A stretch of 50,239 bases of DNA from Polynucleobacter meluiroseus (GCA_945878885.1 CAMCUP010000013.1:1-50239); one strand, 5' to 3'. Shown: positions 26,398 through 35,185, counted from the first letter of the stretch. The notes: a model not told the origin generated them from the sequence alone. Numbers and translations: made by a program.

Positions 26398-26425
26398 CGA
26401 TTATGCTAGAGGTAGCATACGATTA
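26398..26425. promoter_or_regulatory. Strong inverted repeat between divergent CoA-transferase and acyl-CoA dehydrogenase genes
   Basis: TATGCTA-GAGG-TAGCATA at 26402-26419, perfect seven-base arms, is framed by two direct copies of CGATTA (26398 and 26420). The 108-base gap has no reading frame. A dimeric regulator site controlling both directions is the simplest reading; no regulator gene is adjacent. Confidence 0.5.
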
Positions 26426-26468
26426 ATCTAGCTATTTTAATTGCGTCTCAAACTAAACGCCTCAAATC

Positions 26469-27638
26469 ATGAACCCTATCATTCCCCAGCCCGACCAATA
26501 TCAAGCTATCCGTGAAGCCCTGCGAGCAATTTGCGGACAATTTGATTCAGCTTATTGGCAAACCGTTGATCATCAACGCGCCTATCCTGAGCTCTTTGTC
26601 AAAACCCTGACCGATGCAGGCTGGCTATCCGCCCTCATTCCGGAAGAATATGGTGGCTCAGGCCTAGGGCTAGCAGAAGCATCAGTCATCATGGAAGAAA
26701 TTAATTTTTCTGGGGGTAATGCAGGATCCTGTCATGGACAAATGTACAACATGGGTACCCTATTAAGACATGGCTCTGAAGCGCAAAAAAAACTTTACTT
26801 ACCCAAAATTGCTGCGGGTGAACTACGCTTGCAAAGTATGGCGGTTACTGAGCCCAGCACAGGTACCGATACTACTAAACTAAAAACCATGGCAGTGAAA
26901 AAAGGGGGTCAGTATTTTATTCATGGGCAAAAGGTCTGGATTTCTCGCATTCAACATTCCGACTTAATGATTTTATTGGCACGCACCACTCCCCTGGCTG
27001 AAGTAAAAAAGAAATCAGAAGGCATGTCGATTTTTATCGTTAACTTGGCCGATGCAATTGGCCATGGTATGGAGGTGCGCCCAATTAGTAATATGGTGAA
27101 TCATGAAACCAATGAGGTATTTTTTGATAACTTGGCGATTCCTGCAGAAAATTTAATTGGTACTGAAGGTCAAGGCTTTAAATATATTCTCGATGGGCTA
27201 AATGCTGAGCGCGCCTTAATTGCCGCTGAGTGCATCGGCGATGCGTACTGGTTTATTGACCGCGCGCGTCGCTATGCCAATGAACGTATCGTCTTTGATC
27301 GCCCCATTGGTAAAAATCAGGGCATTCAATTTCCGCTAGCAGAAAGTTATATTGAAACTGAAGCCGCCAATTTAATGCGCTTTAAAGCCTGTACGCTGTT
27401 TGATGCTGGAGCTGCTTGTGGTGCTGAAGCCAATATGGCGAAATATCTAGCGGCAAAAGCCTCCTGGGAGGCTGCCAATATGTGCATTCAAACCTTTGGT
27501 GGCTTTGGCTTTGCCAGTGAATACGATATTGAACGTAAATTTCGTGAAACTCGTCTCTATCAAGTAGCGCCTATTTCAACTAACTTAATTTATGCTTATA
27601 TTGCTGAGCATGTTCTTGGTTTGCCTCGTTCATTCTAA
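26469..27638 (+). CDS. Acyl-CoA dehydrogenase
   Basis: 389 residues with the usual three-domain order. An N-terminal helical part is followed by the FAD-contacting MAVTEPSTGTDTTKLKT and KVWISRIQHSD. The C-terminal helices contain RYANERIVFDRPIGKNQGIQFPLAE and GGFGFASEYDIERKFRETRLYQVAPIS. It oxidises the alpha-beta bond of an acyl-CoA using FAD and the electron transfer flavoprotein. The stop overlaps the start of the next CoA-transferase gene by one base. It is most likely part of the same acid breakdown route. Confidence 0.92.
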   Translation: MNPIIPQPDQYQAIREALRAICGQFDSAYWQTVDHQRAYPELFVKTLTDAGWLSALIPEEYGGSGLGLAEASVIMEEINFSGGNAGSCHGQMYNMGTLLRHGSEAQKKLYLPKIAAGELRLQSMAVTEPSTGTDTTKLKTMAVKKGGQYFIHGQKVWISRIQHSDLMILLARTTPLAEVKKKSEGMSIFIVNLADAIGHGMEVRPISNMVNHETNEVFFDNLAIPAENLIGTEGQGFKYILDGLNAERALIAAECIGDAYWFIDRARRYANERIVFDRPIGKNQGIQFPLAESYIETEAANLMRFKACTLFDAGAACGAEANMAKYLAAKASWEAANMCIQTFGGFGFASEYDIERKFRETRLYQVAPISTNLIYAYIAEHVLGLPRSF

Positions 27639-28858
27639 TGTCTACTCCTCAACCTAACACGAGTAAAGTAGCGAGCGCCCCAAGGCCCCTCGATGGCATC
27701 ACAGTCGTCGCCTTAGAGCATGTGATTGCTGCACCTTTTTGCACACGTCAACTGGCCGACTTAGGCGCCCGCGTAATTAAGATTGAGCGTCCTGGTTTAG
27801 GCGACTTTGCACGTGCTTACGATACCCGGGCTAAGGGCATATCATCCCATTTTGTTTGGGTTAATCGCTCCAAAGAAAGCCTAACCCTTGACTTAAAACA
27901 AGCTGCTGCCTTAGAGATTCTCCATAAGCTACTACAAACCGCAGACATCTTTGTGCAAAACTTAGCTCCCGGAGCTGCAACGCGCATGGGTCTTAGTGCC
28001 GATAATTTACAAAAAGTAAATCCACGGTTAATTTATTGCGATGTTTCTGGTTATGGTAATAATGGTCCCTATCGCGATAAAAAAGCCTACGACCTATTAA
28101 TTCAAAGTGAAGCTGGCTTTTTATCCGTTACGGGTACACTAGATCAGCCCAGTAAAGCGGGTAACTCGATTGCGGATATTGCCGCGGGTATGTATGCCTA
28201 TTCTAATATTTTAGCGGCGCTACTATTGCGGGAGAAAACTGGTCTTGGCTCTTGTATTGATATCTCGATGCTGGAATGTTTAAGTGAGTGGATGAGTTTT
28301 CCGCTTTATTACGCGATGGACGAAGCTACTCCACCCCCACGCAACGCAGCCTCGCACGCCACGATTTATCCATACGGCCCATTTCTGGCGGGGGATGGGA
28401 AGACGGTGATGTTAGGTTTACAAAATGAGCGGGAATGGTTGCAATTTTGCCGACAGGTTCTACTTAATGAAGCGCTAGCTGTTGATCCGCGCTTTAATAG
28501 TAATGCCCAGCGCAATGAGAACCGTGCAGCTCTTGAACAAATTATTTTAGAAACCTTTCGGCCACTCAATAGCCAACAAGTGATTACTAGGCTTGATCAG
28601 GCCCAAATAGCCAACGCAAAACTGAACGATATGGCTGGCTTGTGGCAACACCAACAACTAGCTGCTCGGCAACGCTGGGCCAACGTAGAAAGTGAAAGCG
28701 GTACGATGTCCGCACTCATTCCCCCTGGCATAAATAATGCCTATGACTATCGCATGGGTCCAATACCCAGTGTGGGGGAACACACCACTACTATCTTGCA
28801 AGAATTAGGCTTATCGCAGCATGAAATTAGTGCGCTGCGCCAAGCTGGCACAATTTAA
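27638..28858 (+). CDS. Class III (CaiB/BaiF) CoA-transferase, copy 2
   Basis: 406 residues. Motifs ITVVALEHVIAAPFCTRQLADLGARVIKIERPG and the catalytic aspartate in NSIADIAAGMYAYS (Asp180) identify the family; the sequence is closer to formyl-CoA or mesaconate-type transferases than copy 1. Coupled by TAATG to the dehydrogenase gene, it probably makes that enzyme's CoA substrate. The start ATG has no separate ribosome site. Confidence 0.9.
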   Translation: MSTPQPNTSKVASAPRPLDGITVVALEHVIAAPFCTRQLADLGARVIKIERPGLGDFARAYDTRAKGISSHFVWVNRSKESLTLDLKQAAALEILHKLLQTADIFVQNLAPGAATRMGLSADNLQKVNPRLIYCDVSGYGNNGPYRDKKAYDLLIQSEAGFLSVTGTLDQPSKAGNSIADIAAGMYAYSNILAALLLREKTGLGSCIDISMLECLSEWMSFPLYYAMDEATPPPRNAASHATIYPYGPFLAGDGKTVMLGLQNEREWLQFCRQVLLNEALAVDPRFNSNAQRNENRAALEQIILETFRPLNSQQVITRLDQAQIANAKLNDMAGLWQHQQLAARQRWANVESESGTMSALIPPGINNAYDYRMGPIPSVGEHTTTILQELGLSQHEISALRQAGTI

Positions 28859-28909
28859 TCTTTCCAGCCTAACCATCCGCAGTACATATCTCAGCGCGCT
28901 CCTCACTAA

Positions 28910-28933
28910 GGCCCTCACTACGCCTTCAGGGCC
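28910..28933. terminator. Possible terminator hairpin between convergent genes
   Basis: GGCCCT-N12-AGGGCC is a perfect six-base GC-rich stem in the 90-base gap between convergent genes. No clear T run follows on either strand (CTTT on plus), so termination is uncertain. Confidence 0.4.
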
Positions 28934-28948
28934 CTTTGAATACTACCC

Positions 28949-30424
28949 CTAGAGCAGGGGCGATATTAAGTATGCAGCATTTTCTTTCAGCCTTTGTAGA
29001 CGGCTGCGCTTGGACCAAGTAATTGGGTCAACAAAAATCGATTTTTGAATATACGTTTGCAGCAGATCATCTAAACGCTTACAAAATTCAGAGTTATATA
29101 TTAGTAAACTAATTTCAAAATTGAGATGCAAGCTTCGCATATCAAAATTAACTGAACCAAACATTGCAATGCGCTGATCAATCAGTAAGCTCTTGGTATG
29201 TAATAAGCCACCTTTAAATTCAGCAATGCGCACGCCAGCTGCCATTAACTCCTCATAATAGCTGCGGCTACTTAATGCCACTAATTTAGAGTCATTTTTT
29301 CTAGGTACGATTAAAGTAACCTCTACTCCGCGATGTGCTGAGGCCATTAAGGCCTGCATTAAACCATCGTCGGCACCAAAATAAGGCGTGGTAATAATTA
29401 AACTTTCGCGCGCATCAATTAAGGCCGACAGAATGCATTGATACAAAATATCGTCGCGAGCAATAGGCCCAGTCGATAATTTTTGTGCCAAGATGGTGCC
29501 AGCTAAATGCTGCCGCTGCAATGGCCGCGGATAAAATTGCGTCAGTTGAGGGTTACAAACAGACCAATCTAGTTGAAAAGTAGTTTCAAATTCAGAAACG
29601 ACCGGTCCCTCTACGCGTAACATCGCGTCAACCCATTCACCTACTTTCGCATCTTGCTTAAAAGTACGAGGATCAACTAAATTCATACTCCCAGTCCAGG
29701 CAATGACTTCATCGATCACAAAAATTTTACGATGCAAACGCAAGTCAACTCGTCGAAATTGAAAGTTACCAAAACGAATTGGTAAAGCGGCAACTACTTC
29801 AATTCCAGCTGCCTGTAACTGTTTAGGCCAGTCTGAATTAAGCCAATTTTTACTACCCAATGAATCAACCAAAACTTTACATTCAAGGCCCCGTTGCGCT
29901 GCTCGAATTAATGCTTCCGCCACCCTATCTGCATCACCTCCAATTGCCCAAATATAAAACTCCAAGTGTAATGATTTTTTTGCAGCATTAATATCAGTAA
30001 TAAAGTGAGACAAAATAGTTAAAGAATCAGTTAACAAATCAATTGCGTTACCTGCAACAACGGGCGAACCCCAGTTCGCAGCCGCGAGGTCACTTAAGGC
30101 TTTTGCCTCAAAGGGTAATTGATCATGGTCGGCCTTATAAAAACAAAATCCAGCATTTAATTGCTGCTGTAGTGCATCTTTCATTCCTGCAACTCTATCC
30201 ATATAATCACGACCAATCGATTTACCACCGATCAAGAAGTAGACAATTAAACCTAAGAAAGGAAAAATAAGAACTACGCCAAGCCAAGCTAAGGCGACAC
30301 TGACCTTGCGGCGTACCCAAATTAAATGCAGGCCAATACAGGCAACTGCAATAAAATGCAAGACCGTAAAAACAAGAAAATAATCTCCGTAAAAATGCTG
30401 TATCGCTTGATAAAAATAAATCAT
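28949..30424 (-). CDS. Cardiolipin synthase, phospholipase D family
   Basis: 491 residues. Two N-terminal membrane helices (about 10-65, with the loop WVRRKVSVALAWLGVVLIFPFLG) resemble ClsA. Two HKD motifs follow: HRKIFVIDEVIAWTGSMN and HTKSLLIDQRIAMFGSVN. The enzyme joins two phosphatidylglycerols to make cardiolipin. Its ATG overlaps the stop of the phosphodiesterase gene as ATGA. The order YbhP-like gene then Cls is the same as ybhP-clsB in E. coli, although this protein has the ClsA-type membrane anchor. Confidence 0.9.
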   Translation of the reverse strand: MIYFYQAIQHFYGDYFLVFTVLHFIAVACIGLHLIWVRRKVSVALAWLGVVLIFPFLGLIVYFLIGGKSIGRDYMDRVAGMKDALQQQLNAGFCFYKADHDQLPFEAKALSDLAAANWGSPVVAGNAIDLLTDSLTILSHFITDINAAKKSLHLEFYIWAIGGDADRVAEALIRAAQRGLECKVLVDSLGSKNWLNSDWPKQLQAAGIEVVAALPIRFGNFQFRRVDLRLHRKIFVIDEVIAWTGSMNLVDPRTFKQDAKVGEWVDAMLRVEGPVVSEFETTFQLDWSVCNPQLTQFYPRPLQRQHLAGTILAQKLSTGPIARDDILYQCILSALIDARESLIITTPYFGADDGLMQALMASAHRGVEVTLIVPRKNDSKLVALSSRSYYEELMAAGVRIAEFKGGLLHTKSLLIDQRIAMFGSVNFDMRSLHLNFEISLLIYNSEFCKRLDDLLQTYIQKSIFVDPITWSKRSRLQRLKENAAYLISPLL

Positions 30425-31164
30425 GTCAACTCCAATTCAGTCGCAATACCTAAGTGGTCAGATAATTTTTCCCAATCATGCAGTAATTCGGCTGAGAGTA
30501 CCTTGAGACCGCGCACATAAATTCGGTCCATTGGTAAAACTGGTTTCACACTGGGAAATGTTTTGGCTGGTAAACCAGTTAACACCTCAAATACTTCGCT
30601 AAAACCAGCGGTTCGCATCGGCTCACTTAGTCGATTACGCCAGTCATTAAAGTCGCCTGCCACAATAGTTGGTGCGCCTGCAGTTAATTGATTAATATAG
30701 CTGATAATTTCTGCCAGTTGTCGCTCACGACCGCGTTGGAATAAGGCTAAGTGCACACAAAAACAATGGATCACTGAAGACTGTGGTGAAAGTTGTATCT
30801 GACTATGCAACAAGCCTCTTCGCTCAAAACGATAGGCAGAAATATCGTAATTAAGACCCTTTTGCAAAGGGTGTTGCGAGAAAATAGCATTGCCATGGTG
30901 ACCATCTTGATATTCAACATTTTTACCATAATGCCAATGGCGCCAAAAACCCACTGATAAGAAATGAGTTAAATCATGATGGGGCCACCACCCATAGCGC
31001 TTTGCTCGACCGCGATGTTCTTGTTGTAATTCTTGCAGAAAAATTAAGTCGGCATGTTGAGCGCGCATTTTTTGGCGTAAGCCATAAATCGTTGGGTGCA
31101 GATGTAAGGCAGATACCCCCTTATGCATATTTATCGTCACGACCCGCAGGCGTTTATTTTTCAA
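30421..31164 (-). CDS. YbhP-like endonuclease/exonuclease/phosphatase family protein
   Basis: About 247 residues. The signature VVTINMHKG, then ADLIFLQELQ (catalytic Glu), GHHGNAIFS, VHLALF, VAGDFNDWRN and the closing KLSDHLGIA gives the complete EEP active site. The likely start is a TTG at 31164 that overlaps the preceding TGA, with AGGA six bases upstream. The frame continues to 31242 but inside the neighbouring gene. In E. coli the homologue ybhP precedes clsB; a phosphodiesterase acting on lipid head groups is plausible, a nuclease less so. Confidence 0.87.
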   Translation of the reverse strand: MKNKRLRVVTINMHKGVSALHLHPTIYGLRQKMRAQHADLIFLQELQQEHRGRAKRYGWWPHHDLTHFLSVGFWRHWHYGKNVEYQDGHHGNAIFSQHPLQKGLNYDISAYRFERRGLLHSQIQLSPQSSVIHCFCVHLALFQRGRERQLAEIISYINQLTAGAPTIVAGDFNDWRNRLSEPMRTAGFSEVFEVLTGLPAKTFPSVKPVLPMDRIYVRGLKVLSAELLHDWEKLSDHLGIATELELT

Positions 31165-31373
31165 GCTGTTCCTGTGGCATTTTGGCGCCGTAGACGAGCA
31201 GCGTAAACCTCGCTGGCAACTAAATCTTCGCACTGCAAACATTTATTACAAATAGAAGCCTGCTCACGCAACTCTTCAATTGAAGCAATTGGATGTGCAT
31301 CAAGATATTCGCGTAAATCCACATCCCAAATGCCATTGCAAAGACAGATTACTTCAGCCATATTGACCTTCAT
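31161..31373 (-). CDS. Bfd-like 2Fe-2S protein
   Basis: 70 residues (66 if the second ATG is used). The spacing CLC near the N-terminus and CNKC about 30 residues later is that of the BFD-like 2Fe-2S domain, named from bacterioferritin-associated ferredoxin, which reduces iron stored in bacterioferritin. A third nearby cysteine (CNKCLQC) is additional. No bacterioferritin gene is in the window. It overlaps the phosphodiesterase start and so leads a three-gene minus-strand unit with cardiolipin synthase. Confidence 0.78.
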   Translation of the reverse strand: MKVNMAEVICLCNGIWDVDLREYLDAHPIASIEELREQASICNKCLQCEDLVASEVYAARLRRQNATGTA

Positions 31374-31420
31374 ACCCCCGATAAATAGAATGCCCCCATT
31401 TTGCCACTGCTAAGTACTTT

Positions 31421-31454
31421 TACCCACCGCTATCCAACCCTATCCACCGCTACC
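31421..31454. repeat. Ten-base-period direct repeat
   Basis: Three successive ten-base units of the form TAYCCAMCSC plus the beginning of a fourth (TACC), exactly in phase with one helical turn. It lies in the 243-base gap between the Bfd-like gene (minus) and tupB (plus). This gap, the longest without a gene in the window, also holds the inverted repeat at 31495-31516; nothing else is evident in it. Confidence 0.5.
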
Positions 31455-31494
31455 TCTAAGCGTCGCTAATCCCCCGTTAATGCTACGATTCAAT

Positions 31495-31516
31495 ACGAAT
31501 TAGCCGATCGATTCGT
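31495..31516. promoter_or_regulatory. Inverted repeat upstream of the tupB-like gene (candidate operator)
   Basis: ACGAAT-N10-ATTCGT with a central CGATCG, about 100 bases before the permease start. The symmetry could serve a dimeric regulator; it does not match a ModE box I know. A molybdenum cofactor riboswitch was looked for and not recognised. Confidence 0.3.
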
Positions 31517-31616
31517 CAATCATGACGTTTATGGCCCAACTTGCTAGAATCAATGCTTAGGTATTTCTACCCTTAATACCCTTTATTTATGAATCCTTGC
31601 AGTAAAAACCTATTTC

Positions 31617-32312
31617 ATGCTTTCAGCTATTAACGACGCCCTTCTTCTGCTTGGCCAGCCTGATAGCGGCATTCTTGGTATTGTGCGGGTGTCATTACAA
31701 GTGAGTTTTAGTGCTCTTTTGCTTGGGTGCTTGGTCGGCCTTCCTCTTGGTGCATTACTCGCTACCGAGTCTTTTCCTGGGAGAAAAATACTCATTGTGA
31801 TTGTAAATAGCCTCATGGGTGTGCCTACTGTAGTTGTGGGAGTCGTGGTTTATTTATTGCTGTCGCATACTGGGCCGATTGGTAATTGGGGTTGGCTTTT
31901 TACCATTAAGGGTATGATTCTGGCGCAATTTTGTCTCACTACACCCTTAATTGCCGCACTCAGTCGCCAACTAATAGAAGATGCCTGGATTCACCACCGC
32001 GAATCTTTTTCTGCTCTACAACTTGCTTGGCTACCTCGTCTCAAATGGCTAATCTGGGATTGTCGCTTTTCGCTATCAATTGTCTTGCTCGCTGGCTTAG
32101 CCCGTGCCATTTCTGAAATTGGTGCAGTGATGATTGTAGGTGGAAATATTGATCGCCATACCCGTACCATGACCACTGCAATTGCCCTTGAGACAAGTAA
32201 AGGCGATTTACCACTTGCCTTAGCCTTGGGCTTGGTACTGATGTCGTTAGTCATCGGTGCCAATTTAATCACCTATCTCATTCGCCATAGTGCCGAGCAA
32301 CGCTATGGATAA
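31617..32312 (+). CDS. tupB: TupB-like tungstate/molybdate ABC permease
   Basis: 231 residues with about five or six helices. The segment LMGVPTVVVGVVVYLLLS near residue 70 and the EAA-like loop RLKWLIWDCRFSLSIVLLAGLARAISEIGAVMIVGGNI are typical of TupB permeases for tungstate. Uptake would support the molybdenum/tungsten enzymes, for example the hydroxylase at 13-17 kb. No TupA binding-protein gene is adjacent. Its end overlaps the ATPase gene by eight bases. Confidence 0.82.
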   Translation: MLSAINDALLLLGQPDSGILGIVRVSLQVSFSALLLGCLVGLPLGALLATESFPGRKILIVIVNSLMGVPTVVVGVVVYLLLSHTGPIGNWGWLFTIKGMILAQFCLTTPLIAALSRQLIEDAWIHHRESFSALQLAWLPRLKWLIWDCRFSLSIVLLAGLARAISEIGAVMIVGGNIDRHTRTMTTAIALETSKGDLPLALALGLVLMSLVIGANLITYLIRHSAEQRYG

Positions 32313-33012
32313 GTCAATGATACAAATACGCGATTTACAACTTATTTTAGATAATAGAACTATTTTAGATATTTCAAGTGCTGATATTCCCTGTGTCGGA
32401 ATTGTGGCTTGCATTGGCGCCAATGGCGCCGGTAAAACAACTCTATTAAAAGTTCTGCATGGCATTGTGCGGCCCCAGCAAGGTTGCATCACCATGCCAC
32501 TGCAAAATTCCAATAGCGCATTACGTAGCGCACTGGTGTTACACCACACCCCAATGATTAGAGCTTCGGTACGCACTAATATAAATTTAGTCAGCGATTC
32601 ACCTTACCCACCGCAAGCGGGCGCCGTTGACGAGATGTTGCAGGAAATTGGCTTAGCGCACTTAGCGCAAGCCCCAGCTAAAAAATTATCAGCCGGAGAA
32701 CGGCAAAAATTATGTATTGGTCGAGCTCGCCTACTAAAGCCGCAACTTGTTTTGCTTGATGAACCAACTGCTAATTTAGACCCTACCGCTACTGAACAAG
32801 TAGAAGAATTAATTCGCATGCTCGGTAAAGAAAAAACGGGTGTCATTTTCTCTTCACACCAACTAGCGCAAGTGCAACGTTTAGCCAATTACATTATTTT
32901 TATGGCCAAAGGTCAAATTGTTGAATGCGGAACCCCTGCAGAGTTTTTTAATAATCCACAAACTGCTGCTGCTAAACAGTTTTTAAAATTCAGCGCCGGT
33001 TTATTGGTTTAG
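32305..33012 (+). CDS. tupC: TupC-like ABC ATP-binding protein
   Basis: About 235 residues. Walker A is GANGAGKTT, signature LSAGERQKLCIGRARL, Walker B LVLLDEPTANLDPT, switch SSHQ. It is short and belongs with the preceding permease. Three starts are possible: GTG 32290, ATG 32305 and ATG 32317; I chose 32305, while ATG 32317 has GGATAAG upstream and would give the family-like start MIQIRDLQL. It converges on the apbC gene with 24 bases between. Confidence 0.85.
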   Translation: MDKSMIQIRDLQLILDNRTILDISSADIPCVGIVACIGANGAGKTTLLKVLHGIVRPQQGCITMPLQNSNSALRSALVLHHTPMIRASVRTNINLVSDSPYPPQAGAVDEMLQEIGLAHLAQAPAKKLSAGERQKLCIGRARLLKPQLVLLDEPTANLDPTATEQVEELIRMLGKEKTGVIFSSHQLAQVQRLANYIIFMAKGQIVECGTPAEFFNNPQTAAAKQFLKFSAGLLV

Positions 33013-33036
33013 GTGGATTAATTTAGCTTTATTGGC

Positions 33037-34125
33037 TTAAGTATTTTGCACCACAATATTAGGAAACTTGCTACTCATATCTTTTGCCAAAGTACCCACC
33101 CGAATGGCAATTTGGCGTGCCATATTTTTATAAATTGCACTAATAGGCCCATCCGGATTAGCAATTACCGTTGGCATACCGGCATCTGCATCTTCACGAA
33201 TCGATAGATTTAAAGGCAATGCCCCGAGAAAGTCGACCTTGTAATCACTACACATTTTTTGTCCACCACCAGTACCAAATACATGCTCTTCGTTGCCACA
33301 CTTGGGGCAAATATAGGTGCTCATATTTTCAATCACGCCAACAATCGGAATGCTGACTTTCTCAAACATCTTGAGACCCTTGCGGGCATCTAGCAAAGCG
33401 ATGTCTTGTGGCGTTGTAATAATGACCGCCCCGGTTACCGGCACTTTTTGTGCAAGTGTTAACTGAATATCACCTGTACCTGGAGGCATATCGACAATTA
33501 AATAATCGAGCTCACGCCAACGGGTTTGATTCAATAGTTGCTCGAGTGCTGAAGTAACCATTGGGCCGCGCCACACCATGGGGTTATCGGCATCAATTAA
33601 AAAGCCAATTGAACTTGCTTGAATACCATGTCCCATCATGGGTTCAATGGTATTTGCCTCAAGCGATTCAGGGCGCCCCTGAATGCCCAATAACATTGGC
33701 TGGCTGGGGCCATAAATATCAGCGTCTAAAATGCCCACTTGGGCGCCTTCGGCAGCTAAAGCTAACGCTAGGTTAACTGCTGTAGTCGACTTACCTACCC
33801 CGCCTTTACCGCTTGCAATGGCAATGATATTTTTTACACCTGGCAATAACTTGACGCCACGCTGTACCGCATGGGCCACAATATTGCTAGCGATCGTAAG
33901 GTTAACTTTGGTCACGCCAGCAATCGCGCTCACCGCGCTCATCGCCAATTGACGGATCATCTCAAACTGGCTTTTAGCTGGATAAGCCAAGACGATCTCA
34001 AAACTAACCTCACCCTCAGCCACACGTAAATTACGAATACATTTACCCGTCACTAAATCAACTTTAGTATTGGGATCGATAACTTGCTTCAAGGCCTCTT
34101 GAACTGCTTCTACAGTAACTGCCAA
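33037..34125 (-). CDS. apbC: Iron-sulfur cluster carrier ApbC (Mrp/NBP35 family)
   Basis: 362 residues. An N-terminal MIP18/DUF59 domain (about 1-85, with the conserved cysteine in TGKCIRNL) is followed by a deviant P-loop GKGGVGKS (106-113), the block MPPGTGDIQLTL and the metal-binding CPKC. It carries and delivers Fe-S clusters to apoproteins. The start is a TTG with AGGAGA five bases upstream; an ATG in between is out of frame. It lies 23 bases after the pit gene and may be co-transcribed with it. Confidence 0.93.
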   Translation of the reverse strand: MAVTVEAVQEALKQVIDPNTKVDLVTGKCIRNLRVAEGEVSFEIVLAYPAKSQFEMIRQLAMSAVSAIAGVTKVNLTIASNIVAHAVQRGVKLLPGVKNIIAIASGKGGVGKSTTAVNLALALAAEGAQVGILDADIYGPSQPMLLGIQGRPESLEANTIEPMMGHGIQASSIGFLIDADNPMVWRGPMVTSALEQLLNQTRWRELDYLIVDMPPGTGDIQLTLAQKVPVTGAVIITTPQDIALLDARKGLKMFEKVSIPIVGVIENMSTYICPKCGNEEHVFGTGGGQKMCSDYKVDFLGALPLNLSIREDADAGMPTVIANPDGPISAIYKNMARQIAIRVGTLAKDMSSKFPNIVVQNT

Positions 34126-34148
34126 TGCATTCTCCTAATTAAATTAAT

Positions 34149-35159
34149 TTAAAACAATAATAAGCTGAGGTAATAGACAAGGGTCGCCATCATAGCGGTA
34201 GCTGGAATAGTGAAAATCCAGGCCCAAATAATATTCTTGGCAATGCCCCAGCGTACTGCACTCGCCCTTTGGGTGGATCCAACGCCAACAATAGCCCCAG
34301 CAATAGTATGGGTAGTCGAGACAGGAATCCCTAAGCCAGTAGCTAGAAAAAGAGTTATTGCACCACCAGTTTCAGCGCAAAATCCACCTACTGGTTTTAA
34401 TTTAGTGAGCTTTTGACCCATCGTTCGGACGATACGCCACCCGCCAAACATCGTGCCAAAGGCAATAGCAAAATAACAGGATAAGATAATCCAATAAGGT
34501 GGCGCAGTGGCACTCACGTCAATATAACCAGTAATAATCAGCATTAACCAAATAATACCGATGGTTTTTTGGGAATCATTGCCACCGTGCCCCAAACTAT
34601 AAGCCCCTGCGGATACTAATTGTAAACGCCTAAACCAGCGATCGGTTCGCGAAGGTGTTTGCTTTCGGCACAACCAAAACACCACCAACATCATTAGCGA
34701 ACCAAATAAAAAACCAAGAAAAGGTGAAATCACAATAAAGGCCACCGTTTTCAGGATACCGCTCCACACTAAACCGTCTAACCCTGCTTTAGGTAAGGTA
34801 GCGCCAACTAAACCACCAATGAGGGCATGAGAAGAGCTAGATGGAATCCCGTAATACCAAGTCACAACATTCCAAATAATCGCACTCACTAAAGCGCCAA
34901 AGATCACATGTAAATCAATCGTAGTAGGATCAACAATACCTTTGCCAACAGTAGCGGCAACACTAAGCTGAAAAACTGCGATGGCTATAAAATTAAAGAA
35001 GGCAGCAAACATTACTGCTTGATGTGGTTTTAATACCCCAGTAGAAACCACCGTCGCTATCGAATTGGCAGCATCGTGAAAACCATTCATAAAATCAAAC
35101 ATGAGTGCTAACACGACTAGCAATACCACTACCCAAAAAGCAAGCTCGAGCGCAAGCAA
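34149..35159 (-). CDS. pit: Inorganic phosphate transporter, Pit family
   Basis: 336 residues with about ten helices. The two inverted signature repeats are present: GFHDAANSIATVVSTGVL and GHGGNDSQKTIGI, with the paired STTHTIAGAIVGVG and SSSHALIGGLVGA stretches. It imports phosphate (often as a metal-phosphate) with protons. The start appears to be TTG at 35159 with AAGG upstream. It follows the PhoU-like gene by 26 bases, a very common pair. Confidence 0.93.
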   Translation of the reverse strand: MLALELAFWVVVLLVVLALMFDFMNGFHDAANSIATVVSTGVLKPHQAVMFAAFFNFIAIAVFQLSVAATVGKGIVDPTTIDLHVIFGALVSAIIWNVVTWYYGIPSSSSHALIGGLVGATLPKAGLDGLVWSGILKTVAFIVISPFLGFLFGSLMMLVVFWLCRKQTPSRTDRWFRRLQLVSAGAYSLGHGGNDSQKTIGIIWLMLIITGYIDVSATAPPYWIILSCYFAIAFGTMFGGWRIVRTMGQKLTKLKPVGGFCAETGGAITLFLATGLGIPVSTTHTIAGAIVGVGSTQRASAVRWGIAKNIIWAWIFTIPATAMMATLVYYLSLLLF

Positions 35160-35185
35160 ATTAATCTACCTTGGAAGCAAAAGGA

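Noticed and set aside
28946..28960. CCCC-N7-GGGG hairpin at the end of the cardiolipin synthase gene
   Set aside because: It spans the stop codon and has no T run, so it is unlikely to be a terminator.
31374..31616. Molybdenum cofactor riboswitch before the tup genes
   Set aside because: I could not trace the expected stem pattern; only short repeats are visible.
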